A stretch of 64,000 bases of DNA, taken from NCBI RefSeq assembly GCF_023703465.1, contig NZ_JAMQGP010000001.1:682001-746000 (forward strand), in the 5' to 3' direction. The notes beneath the pieces were generated by a model. The model did no database searches. It was not told the origin of the DNA and worked only from the letters and a program-made list of their open reading frames with translations. Made by a program: the position numbers and the translations under genes. Every line of letters begins with the position of its first letter. Positions within the stretch are counted from its first letter, which is position 1. This stretch comes from Echinimonas agarilytica (lineage in GTDB: Bacteria; Pseudomonadota; Gammaproteobacteria; Enterobacterales; Neiellaceae). Shown here one piece after another: positions 37,781-45,963 of the stretch.

Positions 37781-39112
37781 TTAGTGCTCATGCGGCGAAT
37801 TTTGCAGAGGCCCGCAGCAACGCTTGTATTTCTTGCCGCTGCCACATGGACATGGTGAATTTCGGCCAATATTGGCATGTCGGCGAACTTGCTGGGTCAC
37901 AGGCCCCATAATATCTGAAGGTGGACGATTGCTATGGAGCAGTCTTACCATTTCTTTCATTGCTTGGCCGGTTCGCTCAAAGAAAATCTTATAGCCCTCG
38001 CACAGGTAATTGCGATTGTTGCGGCCATCACTCGCCGTTAAAAAGCGATGTTTTGGGCAGCCGCCATGGCAGGCAAAACGAAATTCACAGAGTTTACAAT
38101 CCACACTGATATCAATGGATTTTTGGGTTCCAAAATCAATGGCTTTGGAAGAGGTGTTCATCGCGTCGATGGTGGTGTTATGAATATTACCCAGTTTGTG
38201 TTCTGGATACACGTAGTGATCGCAGTTATACAGATCACCGTTGGATTCAATGGCGAGTGAATGTCCGCAATTCTCAGACGTTACACATAACGTGGGCGCT
38301 TCACCGTACCAAGCGGCGAGCGTGGCATCGAACATTTGAACGAAAATGGTGCCTACATCGCGTTTAACCCAGAGATCAAAAACCTCGCTGAGAAAAATTC
38401 CATATTGCTTGGGTGGAACAGACCAGCTTGTCACATTGGCTTCATGGGAGTATTCGGGGTTGACCAGATAAAGCCCTTCAGGCGTCGCTTCGCAAGCTCT
38501 ACGTTCGACTAATGGAATAAATTGAAAGAACTTGGTGCCAGTAGTTTTTAAGAACTCATACACCCGCTTTGGGTTGGCTGCGACTTTGTCATTAATCACG
38601 GTTAACGTATTGAATTCCACGCCATGTTTTTTCATGCATTGAATGGCGTCCATTACTTGCTGATGTGTGCCTTTTCCGGATCGTGTAAGTCGGTATGCAT
38701 CGTGTATATCTGCTGGGCCATCGATGGAAATACCCACCAAAAAATCATGCTTGGCTAAAAATTCACACCATTTATCGTCCAGCTTAATACCATTGGTTTG
38801 TAAGGTATTTCGGATGTTTTTACCATTGGCATATCTTTTTTGAAAATGCAGCGCTCGTTCAAAAAAGTCGATTCCCATGAGAGTCGGCTCGCCACCTTGC
38901 CAAGCGAACTCAACCCCATCCACTGCTTGTGCTTCAATATATTGTTGCACGTAAATTTCGAGGGTGTCATCGTTCATTCGCCAATTTTTCTGACGATCGG
39001 GGTAGAGTTTGTCTTTCTCAAGATAAAAACAATAACTGCAATCTAGATTGCATACAGAACCCGTGGGTTTGGCCAAAATATGGCAGCCTTTTGGGCGAAG
39101 AGAATATTCCAT
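37781..39112 (-). CDS. Anaerobic sulfatase-maturase-type radical SAM enzyme with SEC-C tail
   Basis: Enzymes of this family oxidise a Cys or Ser of sulfatases to formylglycine using SAM and iron-sulfur clusters. The 443 residues carry the radical-SAM motif C21-x3-C25-x2-C28 (CNLDCSYCF), the SAM-binding WQGGEPTL, and a SPASM domain with Cys-rich segments ENCGHS, YNCDHYVYP and CKLCEFRFACHGGC. A SEC-C zinc motif ends the protein (RNSPCPCGSGKKYKRCCG). AGGAG lies 6 bases before the ATG. No sulfatase gene is in the window, so the substrate is unknown. Confidence 0.88.
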   Translation of the reverse strand: MEYSLRPKGCHILAKPTGSVCNLDCSYCFYLEKDKLYPDRQKNWRMNDDTLEIYVQQYIEAQAVDGVEFAWQGGEPTLMGIDFFERALHFQKRYANGKNIRNTLQTNGIKLDDKWCEFLAKHDFLVGISIDGPADIHDAYRLTRSGKGTHQQVMDAIQCMKKHGVEFNTLTVINDKVAANPKRVYEFLKTTGTKFFQFIPLVERRACEATPEGLYLVNPEYSHEANVTSWSVPPKQYGIFLSEVFDLWVKRDVGTIFVQMFDATLAAWYGEAPTLCVTSENCGHSLAIESNGDLYNCDHYVYPEHKLGNIHNTTIDAMNTSSKAIDFGTQKSIDISVDCKLCEFRFACHGGCPKHRFLTASDGRNNRNYLCEGYKIFFERTGQAMKEMVRLLHSNRPPSDIMGPVTQQVRRHANIGRNSPCPCGSGKKYKRCCGPLQNSPHEH

Positions 39113-39266
39113 GAGTGCTCCTGTCTGATGCGATCTAAATCATAGGTATGATGAATGGAAGTTAGTATTGCGCGAGCATTCAGAGCAGATCATGATCGAA
39201 CTCATGTTCGGTTGGGATAATGCTTTTTAGGCAGAGCGGTAGCTTGTTTATCTATATCAAAGACAC

Positions 39267-39290
39267 AAAAAAGACGCCCCAGAGGCGCCT
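39267..39290 (-). terminator. Intrinsic terminator after asnB
   Basis: On the minus strand AGGCGCC pairs with GGGCGTCT (one G-T pair, loop TCTG) and is followed by TTTTTTG. It lies about 25 bases past the asnB stop. Confidence 0.8.
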
Positions 39291-39314
39291 AGATAAGAAT
39301 GATAACGGCTACGC

Positions 39315-41105
39315 TTAAATCCAGTCGAGGGGATTTTCTTGCGTACTCGGTACAGCGCCTTCGCCATCAATAAATAGCTGATGCCAGATGGCAAACTGCA
39401 TCAGGCTCCACATTTCTCGGGTGTAGTTCTTACCGGCGCGTTGGCGCGCGAAAATATCTTTGATGCCTGCGGGACGAAACCATTCTCCTACAGCATGGTT
39501 GGTCAGTAATTTGTGTTCGAGCTGATCCACAAAATCTCCAGCGAACCATTCTTTAACGGGCACGTAGAATCCGCGTTTTGGTTTATTGAGGTGATCTTTA
39601 GGTAAGTATTTTTCAGCCCATTGACGCAATACCCATTTGCCGCGGTTGTTGTTGTACTTGAGTGAATCAGGAAGTGACATTCCAAATTCCACAATTCGAT
39701 GATCACTGAGCGGCACTCGCCCTTCAAGGCCATGCGCCATTAACATCCGATCGGTTTTTACAAACAAATTGTCGACCAGAGCTGCTTTTAAATCGACATA
39801 CTGGCGTCGCTTCATTGATGACCAATGCTTGGGCGTTTCATTCCACAGAACCATGTAAGGAGCTTTGCGGTCTTGGTGCTGCAAACGGCTGCCATAAAGC
39901 GCCTTGTGAGAACCTGCATGCCACTGATTTCCGGGAGCAATACCAGAACCCAATACATTCATTTTTAACCAGCGTTCTATGCCCGGTTTGTAGCGGCGAT
40001 ATCCTGCAAATGCTTCATCACCCCCTTCGCCCGAAAATACTACTTTGACATCTTTTGCGGCCTGCTCTGCCAAATATAGCGTGGGCAGGCTGGCATAGTC
40101 GCGCATCAGATCATCAGCGGCCCATGTCATTTTTACAATGCGACCGAAAAGGTCATCTCGCCCGACTCTAATTGCGTGATGATCGGTATTAAATTGTTCG
40201 GCTAGGCTGGTGGCTGCGTCCAGTTCGTCGGCTTCTTTGGTGTCAGAGAAACCAATCGAGTAGGTGCGAAGTTTGTTGTCGTGAAGTTTGGCCAATTCAG
40301 CCAATAAAATCGAAGAATCAATGCCGCCAGACAAGAATAAACCAAAGGGAACATCTGCTCGCATATGCTCAGTCATGACTTGTGCAAACAAAGGTTCAAA
40401 CTCTTCGAAGGCCTGCTCAAGTGTGCATTCTCGTTGTTCAACTTCTTGCATTGACCAGTAGCTATTAACGTCATAGCTCCCGTCTTTTGCTACCAAGTAT
40501 TCACCCGGCTGCAAACGCTTAATTTGTTTAAAAACAGTATCGCGGCCGGTGCTAAATTGTTGCATCAAGAATTGATTTAAGGCGCTGGGATCAATTTCAG
40601 GTTGTTCGCCAATCAATGGCAATAAAGCTTTTAATTCAGAGGCGAAGAATAGACCGCGCGCGGTGGGCGCGTAATAGAGCGGCTTGATACCAAGGCGATC
40701 GCGTGCCAGCGTCAGTGTCTTTTCTACCTGGTCGTATAACGCGAATGCAAACATGCCGTTCAAGCGTTTTATGCCGGTGTGCCCGTCTTCACGGTAGGTT
40801 TGCAAGATGGCTTCAGAATCAGATTGCGTAAGCCCTGGTGGAAGTGTTGATTGCTGTTTTAATTCGATATAATTGTAGACTTCTCCGTTGGCGACCAGAT
40901 GTAACTGATCGTCAGGGCTATGCAACGGTTGGGTTCCTCCTGCCAAATCAATAATGGACAAACGAGCATGCCCTAAGGCGACTTGATCACGAATAAACAC
41001 ACCTTGCTCATCTGGCCCGCGATGATGAAGACGAGTTGTGGCTTGCTGAATATCATCGACCGTTGGCTGACCTTGCCAGTAAATTCCACCTGCGATTCCG
41101 CACAT
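39315..41105 (-). CDS. asnB: Glutamine-hydrolysing asparagine synthase-like amidotransferase
   Basis: This AsnB-type protein of 596 residues has an N-terminal class II glutaminase domain with the catalytic Cys2 (MCGIAGG), RLSIIDL and NGEVYNY. An ATP-pyrophosphatase synthetase domain follows (SGGIDSS near residue 261, and the FSGEGGDEAFAGY segment). It may make asparagine or amidate a polysaccharide. It begins three bases after the end of a glycosyltransferase gene on the same strand, a pairing often seen in surface-polysaccharide loci, so a glycan role is possible. Confidence 0.87.
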   Translation of the reverse strand: MCGIAGGIYWQGQPTVDDIQQATTRLHHRGPDEQGVFIRDQVALGHARLSIIDLAGGTQPLHSPDDQLHLVANGEVYNYIELKQQSTLPPGLTQSDSEAILQTYREDGHTGIKRLNGMFAFALYDQVEKTLTLARDRLGIKPLYYAPTARGLFFASELKALLPLIGEQPEIDPSALNQFLMQQFSTGRDTVFKQIKRLQPGEYLVAKDGSYDVNSYWSMQEVEQRECTLEQAFEEFEPLFAQVMTEHMRADVPFGLFLSGGIDSSILLAELAKLHDNKLRTYSIGFSDTKEADELDAATSLAEQFNTDHHAIRVGRDDLFGRIVKMTWAADDLMRDYASLPTLYLAEQAAKDVKVVFSGEGGDEAFAGYRRYKPGIERWLKMNVLGSGIAPGNQWHAGSHKALYGSRLQHQDRKAPYMVLWNETPKHWSSMKRRQYVDLKAALVDNLFVKTDRMLMAHGLEGRVPLSDHRIVEFGMSLPDSLKYNNNRGKWVLRQWAEKYLPKDHLNKPKRGFYVPVKEWFAGDFVDQLEHKLLTNHAVGEWFRPAGIKDIFARQRAGKNYTREMWSLMQFAIWHQLFIDGEGAVPSTQENPLDWI

Positions 41106-41108
41106 AGG

Positions 41109-42242
41109 TTAGTTTCCTTGGAGTAAATTCAGATAGTGGGTAGCACTGGTTGTTGCTCGGTACTCATCCACGGCCGCCTGAAGCGTGGCAGAGGGCAATG
41201 GTTGTTGCAATGCGGTGAGCATGGCTTTAGCTAACGCGGGAGCATCATCGACTTCAACGAGCGGCCCATATCGGCCTTCATCTAACAACTCGTTGGGGCC
41301 GCTGGGGCAGCGGGTCGAGGCGCATGAAACGCCGAGTGCAAGCGCTTCGGTGAGAGCGTTGGGGGAGCCTTCCCAGCGAGATGACAATACAAAGCAATCC
41401 GCGTGTGCGACCCAGTCCAATACATTTTTTTGGAAACCGGGCATTTGAACGTCGTTGGTGAGCTCTGCCTCATCAATTTGTTGTTGCAAACTCTCGCGCA
41501 AACCGCCTTCGCCAATGATTAACAGTCGCACCGGCAATTGCGCCCGTACCTCGGCAAAGGCGCTGATCAAAGTATCAAAGCCTTTTTGTGTGGTAAGGCG
41601 TCCAACGCCAATGAAAGTTGGAATTGTGTCGTCTCTGAGCCACTCGTGTGGCGCAGGGCCTTCTGTGCGAGTATAGAATTGCTCGGTGATCACTGGGTTA
41701 CGAATGACGCTTACGCGCTCCGCAGGAATGTGGGTGATATCAATCGTGTCTTGGCGAACTCCCTCAGACACCGCTACAACGGCTTCTGCTTTCTGATAAA
41801 TGCGCTTCATCGGCGAAGTTCGAAGCCAAGCTTGAAACTTATTTTTTTGTTGCAGAGCTGTAGATAGATTTGTGCCTAATCGAATCACCACCCGAGGCGA
41901 TGTTCCTGACAACGTGCGTGCGCGGATGACTGCGCGTCCGGCGCGATCTTTGGCCACTAAAATGGCGTCCGGCCGATTGTCTTTCATGTAACGAGAAAGT
42001 TCGGGAATGGCGGTGAGCGTATGTTTAGCCTGAAGCTTGATCAGATTAACATTGCTTGGAATGTTATCCAGATGCGGACCTGCACCCCGGATAACAAGTA
42101 AATCTAATGACTCAAGGCGGGTTGCAAACTCACGAACCAGATTCATGACCATTTTCTCAACGCCACCGGCTCCGGAGAAGGAAATAACCACGGCTAATTT
42201 AAGCGCGCTTGGTGCGGTGGAAGATACTTGACGTGTATGCAT
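41109..42242 (-). CDS. Glycosyltransferase, GT4/GT1-type fold B
   Basis: This is a predicted sugar transferase of 377 residues with two Rossmann domains. The acceptor half begins with AVVISFSGAGGVEKMVMNLV. The donor half contains FIGVGRLTTQKGFDTL and the nucleotide-sugar motif SSRWEGSPNALTEALALG (E-x7-E). No membrane segment is seen, so it acts at the cytoplasmic face of the inner membrane. It is upstream of asnB in a two-gene unit. The sugar and acceptor are unknown. Confidence 0.88.
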   Translation of the reverse strand: MHTRQVSSTAPSALKLAVVISFSGAGGVEKMVMNLVREFATRLESLDLLVIRGAGPHLDNIPSNVNLIKLQAKHTLTAIPELSRYMKDNRPDAILVAKDRAGRAVIRARTLSGTSPRVVIRLGTNLSTALQQKNKFQAWLRTSPMKRIYQKAEAVVAVSEGVRQDTIDITHIPAERVSVIRNPVITEQFYTRTEGPAPHEWLRDDTIPTFIGVGRLTTQKGFDTLISAFAEVRAQLPVRLLIIGEGGLRESLQQQIDEAELTNDVQMPGFQKNVLDWVAHADCFVLSSRWEGSPNALTEALALGVSCASTRCPSGPNELLDEGRYGPLVEVDDAPALAKAMLTALQQPLPSATLQAAVDEYRATTSATHYLNLLQGN

Positions 42243-42474
42243 GAAAGACTAGACTCCGCAGTCCGATCACATGATGTGACTAATCAGGATTCGTTGCAGG
42301 CAAGCATATACAAATCAAGTCTTTCCTGCCACTGATAAGCTTATTTTAACAGGTGTTTTAGGCAGTTCATGTTTCTGTATGTTTAGCGTAAAAAACTTGA
42401 GAAACAGGTATTCATCTTCAGCAATCTTTTTTAGACTCACCAGCATAAATGATCAGTACCAAGGAAGATTAAAC

Positions 42475-44436
42475 GTGGCACGCCATATTAAATTTAGTGA
42501 GCCGGTCAACGAATCCGAGCGTTGGGCCTTTAGTAAGCTGGCCAAAGAGTTGCCAGAGCATTATGTACTGCTCACCAACATTGAAGTACCCACTCCATCG
42601 GGCCAAGCAATGGAAGTCGACGCCTTGGTTGTGGGTGAGTGGGGTGTTTATGTTGTTGATATTAAGGGCTATATAGGCACTCTTGATGCGGGGGTGCATG
42701 CATGGTCACTGGATGGTCGAAACGTCGATAACAGCTTGTCCAAAGCCAACTATGTGGCGCGAATTTTAGCCGGTAAATTTAAACATAAAGTGCCAACAGG
42801 TGTGTATGCGCCTTGGTGTCAAGGCATGGTGTTTGTGACTGGGCGCTTGGGCGAAGACATTGAAGTTCAAAAGCCTAATCGCACGATGGGGGTGTTTGAT
42901 CCCGAGCAGATCATCAGCGCATTGACAAAAGAGTGGGGTTCTACCTCGCAATTTAAGCACAAGGTCACTGAGAAACAGAAAGAATTTGTGCTCGACACCA
43001 TTGGCCAAGTCGCGGTCATGGAACGCCGTAATAATCGTATTCACGATTTTGAGAAAAAGCAGTGTTTATTCATTAATCAAGGTGTTGAAGTTTGGTCTGC
43101 TGATTACGCTCCGGGTCACTTTAGGGCGCCTTGGATCCTGAAAATATTGCAACCTGCCGAATTTGAAAGCCGTGAAGAATTCGAGAAATTTGAACATTCG
43201 ATGCGCGAGGAATTGTTTCGATTACAGGAGTTAGCAGGCTGTAGCGGCGTGCCTCACTGCGCGCCTTTAATTCAAGAAGGCGATATGCTGGTGTTGCCAA
43301 TTCGAATGCCGCGCGGACAGCCGATGACGGAATTGTCTGATGTGGTGATAACACCTAAACAAGACTTAATGTTACTGCGTCGTGCAGCAACGTCGTTGCA
43401 TCAAATTCACCGCCGCGGCTATACGGTGTCGAATTGGCAACATAACTGTGTGTTTATCGATCAAGAAGGCGATGTTGAATACATCGATATACAAAATCAA
43501 TTGTCTGTGTCGGACGATATTCAGCATTTTGCAGCCTGCTTTTTACTGATTGCGGAACGTTTAGGTAACCCAACGATTCACCAATGGTTTCGAGAGTCAT
43601 CTAAAGGTCGAGTGGGCAGCTTGGATGCACTCAGAAGCGAGTTGTCAGCAGTACTTATGCAGCAAACTATTGCGCCAGAACATCACAATCCAGAGACATT
43701 ACTCGAAGGTTCTGTGATCGACGGCCGATATCGACTCATTCAGCAGATCACCCAATCTGATGATAGTGAACAGTGGCGTGCAATGCACCTTCAGGGTGGG
43801 TTCGAGTGCGTAGTCAGTGTGTTCTACAACGTGGAAGAAAATTGGCAGGGCGTGGCCAGCGTTTACAACAGTTTGAAATGCTTATATCACCCGCATGTCG
43901 AACATATTATTGAGTTTTCTCAGTTGCGCGACAGTAATACTCTTTATATTGCTCGAGCTTGGATTGAAGGCGTGTCGTTGGCCGACTTTAGAGAATATAT
44001 TGTGCCGGGGCAGCCAAAGAAATGGTTTGCTGAATTACTATCGGCATTACAGTACTTGCACAGCTTGGATATTTATCACGGCAGTATTTGCCCAGATAAC
44101 ATCGTGGTGTATCAAAAAACAGCCGTACTTGCTAATTTTGCCGTAGGCAGCGACATCGCCATGCGTGGCTATGCCGCTAATTATGCAGATCCTGAATTGT
44201 GGGCTGCAGAAGGTCCTGCCGAGCGAGACTTATATGGCTTAGTGGCTAGCTTTGTGGATGTACTCATTCCCAAAACAGAAGCGCCACGTACGCGCGAAGA
44301 TTTGATTGAAGGCTTGAATTACTTCGATCCGGAGGTGCTGCCACCGAGTTTGGCTGAAGCCTGTCGCCGAGTGTTGTCTTTTGACTTGCCTCTTACGGAT
44401 GAAAACTACATCGATTTGTTTGATCTTCCCGAATAA
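42475..44436 (+). CDS. NERD-domain protein with two degenerate protein-kinase-like domains
   Basis: The 653 residues have an N-terminal NERD nuclease-like domain (about 10-120; MEVDALVVGEWGVYVVDIKG carries the D...DxK pattern) and two kinase-like regions. The first (about 205-345) keeps a Lys in WILKIL and the Asp in YIDIQ but lacks HRD. The second (about 415-630) has HGSICPDNI in place of the catalytic loop, ANF for DFG, and no glycine loop, so it looks catalytically dead. GTG 42475 has AAGGA upstream; an in-frame ATG at 42379 is less likely. The function is unknown; a defence or nucleic-acid role is inference from NERD. Confidence 0.78.
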   Translation: MARHIKFSEPVNESERWAFSKLAKELPEHYVLLTNIEVPTPSGQAMEVDALVVGEWGVYVVDIKGYIGTLDAGVHAWSLDGRNVDNSLSKANYVARILAGKFKHKVPTGVYAPWCQGMVFVTGRLGEDIEVQKPNRTMGVFDPEQIISALTKEWGSTSQFKHKVTEKQKEFVLDTIGQVAVMERRNNRIHDFEKKQCLFINQGVEVWSADYAPGHFRAPWILKILQPAEFESREEFEKFEHSMREELFRLQELAGCSGVPHCAPLIQEGDMLVLPIRMPRGQPMTELSDVVITPKQDLMLLRRAATSLHQIHRRGYTVSNWQHNCVFIDQEGDVEYIDIQNQLSVSDDIQHFAACFLLIAERLGNPTIHQWFRESSKGRVGSLDALRSELSAVLMQQTIAPEHHNPETLLEGSVIDGRYRLIQQITQSDDSEQWRAMHLQGGFECVVSVFYNVEENWQGVASVYNSLKCLYHPHVEHIIEFSQLRDSNTLYIARAWIEGVSLADFREYIVPGQPKKWFAELLSALQYLHSLDIYHGSICPDNIVVYQKTAVLANFAVGSDIAMRGYAANYADPELWAAEGPAERDLYGLVASFVDVLIPKTEAPRTREDLIEGLNYFDPEVLPPSLAEACRRVLSFDLPLTDENYIDLFDLPE

Positions 44437-44457
44437 CCTCAAATTCGTTATTTATAT

Positions 44458-44487
44458 AAAAAAGAGTGCATTAGCGCTCTTTTTTTA
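44458..44487 (+). terminator. Intrinsic terminator after the NERD gene
   Basis: An A-rich GAGTGC arm pairs with GCGCTC around an ATTA loop and is followed by nine T residues. The A-tract on the other side could make it bidirectional. Confidence 0.88.
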
Positions 44488-44540
44488 TGGCTTGAATATC
44501 TTCCTCTTAAATTTAGATTAAAAAACAGTCAAAAAACGAC

Positions 44541-44568
44541 TTGATTTTTACTGTGCGTTGCATAGTAT
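44541..44568 (+). promoter_or_regulatory. Candidate promoter of the PadR operon
   Basis: TTGATT (44541-44546) and TAGTAT (44563-44568) are 16 bases apart and overlap the first operator-like dyad, a layout expected for repression of its own transcription. Confidence 0.45.
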
Positions 44569-44589
44569 CGTTACTGTACGTTACACAGT
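44550..44589. promoter_or_regulatory. Tandem dyad repeat, candidate PadR operator
   Basis: ACTGTGCGTTGCATAGT (44550-44566) and ACTGTACGTTACACAGT (44573-44589) are near-identical 17-mers with a 23-bp period, about two helical turns. The second has perfect 5-bp arms, ACTGT/ACAGT. They lie 32-71 bases before the padR start, over the promoter. Confidence 0.65.
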
Positions 44590-44620
44590 GTTTAGCTCAT
44601 TCAATGATATGGAAATGAGG

Positions 44621-44950
44621 ATGGATGAAGATCGTTTAGACAAGATTCGGGGCGAGTTGAGGCGTGGCGTTTTAGTGCTCGCCGTATTGGCCTCGTTGCA
44701 TCAAGAACACTATGGGTATTCTTTGCGAAAACAAATGATTGCAGCAGGAATTGATATTGATGAAGGCACGCTTTATCCGCTCGTGCGGAGGCTTGAAAAG
44801 CAAGGGCTGTTATCAAGCGAGTGGCGAGAAGGAGAAGGGCGTAAAAAGCGCTACTACACCATTTCAGCAGATGGCAAAGCCATGTACCAAATACTTAAAG
44901 ATGAATGGAATACTACCAATAGTGCGCTGAATGCGTTGATGGAGAGATAA
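44621..44950 (+). CDS. PadR-family transcriptional regulator
   Basis: This is a small winged-helix repressor of 109 residues. The PadR core shows RGVLVLAVLASLHQEHYGYSL, the recognition segment GIDIDEGTLYPLVRRLEKQGLL and the wing RKKRYYTISADG. PadR proteins with a short C-terminal helix usually regulate the adjacent membrane-protein gene and themselves. The ATG at 44621 has GGA 7 bases upstream; longer in-frame starts (44558, 44609) run into the operator. It precedes its partner by 3 bases. Confidence 0.9.
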   Translation: MDEDRLDKIRGELRRGVLVLAVLASLHQEHYGYSLRKQMIAAGIDIDEGTLYPLVRRLEKQGLLSSEWREGEGRKKRYYTISADGKAMYQILKDEWNTTNSALNALMER

Positions 44951-44953
44951 CCA

Positions 44954-45922
44954 ATGAGTGTGTTAAAACGCTATATTGCGGCAGTACAACAGCACTTGCC
45001 GACTGCATTAAAGGCCGACGTAGCAGACGAGTTAACGTCTATTTTAGAAGACAAATTTGAAGCAGAGCAAGAAAGATTGGGGCGCGACCTAAACGCCCAA
45101 GAGGTTCACGATTGGCTAGCCACGCTTCCTGCGCCTATCGAGATGGCTGCGGGCTATCAAGAGCATCAAAGCTTTATTGGCCAAGCTTTGCTGCCTTATT
45201 ATCGGCATGTACTTAAGGTTTCTATACTGGCGACACTGGGTGTTTGGGCCGTGTTTCTTGCACTCGGAATCTTCACACGTAATCATGTTATTGGCGCAGT
45301 CTTTGATGCGTTGCCGGGACTCTTTAGCTCCGTGTGTATCACATTTACGGCGGTGACTATTGTCTTTGTGGCGCTTGAACACGGCACTTTGAAGCACAAT
45401 TGGTTTGGACGCTGGTCTCCCTGCGCATTGCCTCCATTGAAGTCGCGTTTTTCGTGGATCCACGTTTCGCGCTCCGATGCCATCGCCAGCATCATCGCTT
45501 ACACGGTTGTAGTCATGCTACTGAACGGTTGGACTGGTGGGAGCGAAGCCTTGATGATAGCCGGTGGGACGATTGGTTTTTCCACTGAGTTAAGCGGCTA
45601 TGTCACAGGATTGTCGTGGGTGATTGTAGGTTACATTGCGGTGCAGTCGGTCATACTTGCTTTGCCGTTTTGGACGCGCACTAAATTGGCTTTGTTAGCG
45701 GCAGTGCAAAGCGCGGAATTACTGCTTTGGTGGCAAGTGATGAATGTCAGCCCGTGGATAGAAGTGAACGGCAATGTGGGTGAAAAGTGGCAAACGTTTG
45801 TCGACTACCTTAATGGTCAAACGAATTGGTTTGCATTGATTGCTATGGCGATCGTTGCGGTGAGCTTCGTCATCAGCCTCTATCGGATGTATCGGCTGAG
45901 AACGGATGATGTATCGGAATGA
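44954..45922 (+). CDS. PadR-partner membrane protein with HAAS-like N-terminus
   Basis: The function is unknown. The N-terminal ~75 residues (KRYIAAVQQHLP, DELTSILEDKFEAE, VHDWLATLPAPIEMAAGY) resemble the helical HAAS domain that occurs next to PadR regulators. About six hydrophobic segments follow from residue 88 to 310. The pairing with PadR suggests an envelope-stress or signalling module (inference). The last ~85 codons and the 3' flank recur as a decayed copy at 50751-51046. Confidence 0.75.
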   Translation: MSVLKRYIAAVQQHLPTALKADVADELTSILEDKFEAEQERLGRDLNAQEVHDWLATLPAPIEMAAGYQEHQSFIGQALLPYYRHVLKVSILATLGVWAVFLALGIFTRNHVIGAVFDALPGLFSSVCITFTAVTIVFVALEHGTLKHNWFGRWSPCALPPLKSRFSWIHVSRSDAIASIIAYTVVVMLLNGWTGGSEALMIAGGTIGFSTELSGYVTGLSWVIVGYIAVQSVILALPFWTRTKLALLAAVQSAELLLWWQVMNVSPWIEVNGNVGEKWQTFVDYLNGQTNWFALIAMAIVAVSFVISLYRMYRLRTDDVSE

Positions 45923-45963
45923 TATTGATGATGCTTTAGAGCAGGAAAGTGCCTACTTCAAAA
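45668..45963 (+). repeat. Direct repeat, left (intact) copy
   Basis: These 296 bases cover the 3' end of the PadR-partner gene, its stop codon and the next ~40 bases, ending in the last codons of the DUF294 gene. They match 50751-51046 in the same orientation at roughly 80-85% by eye, including the motif TGATATTGATGATGCTTT just after the stop. Confidence 0.9.

Noticed and set aside
42475-44436. BREX type 2 (PglW) component
   Set aside because: NERD plus kinase recalls PglW, but the protein is far shorter, its kinase motifs are degenerate, and no pglX, pglZ or other BREX gene is nearby.
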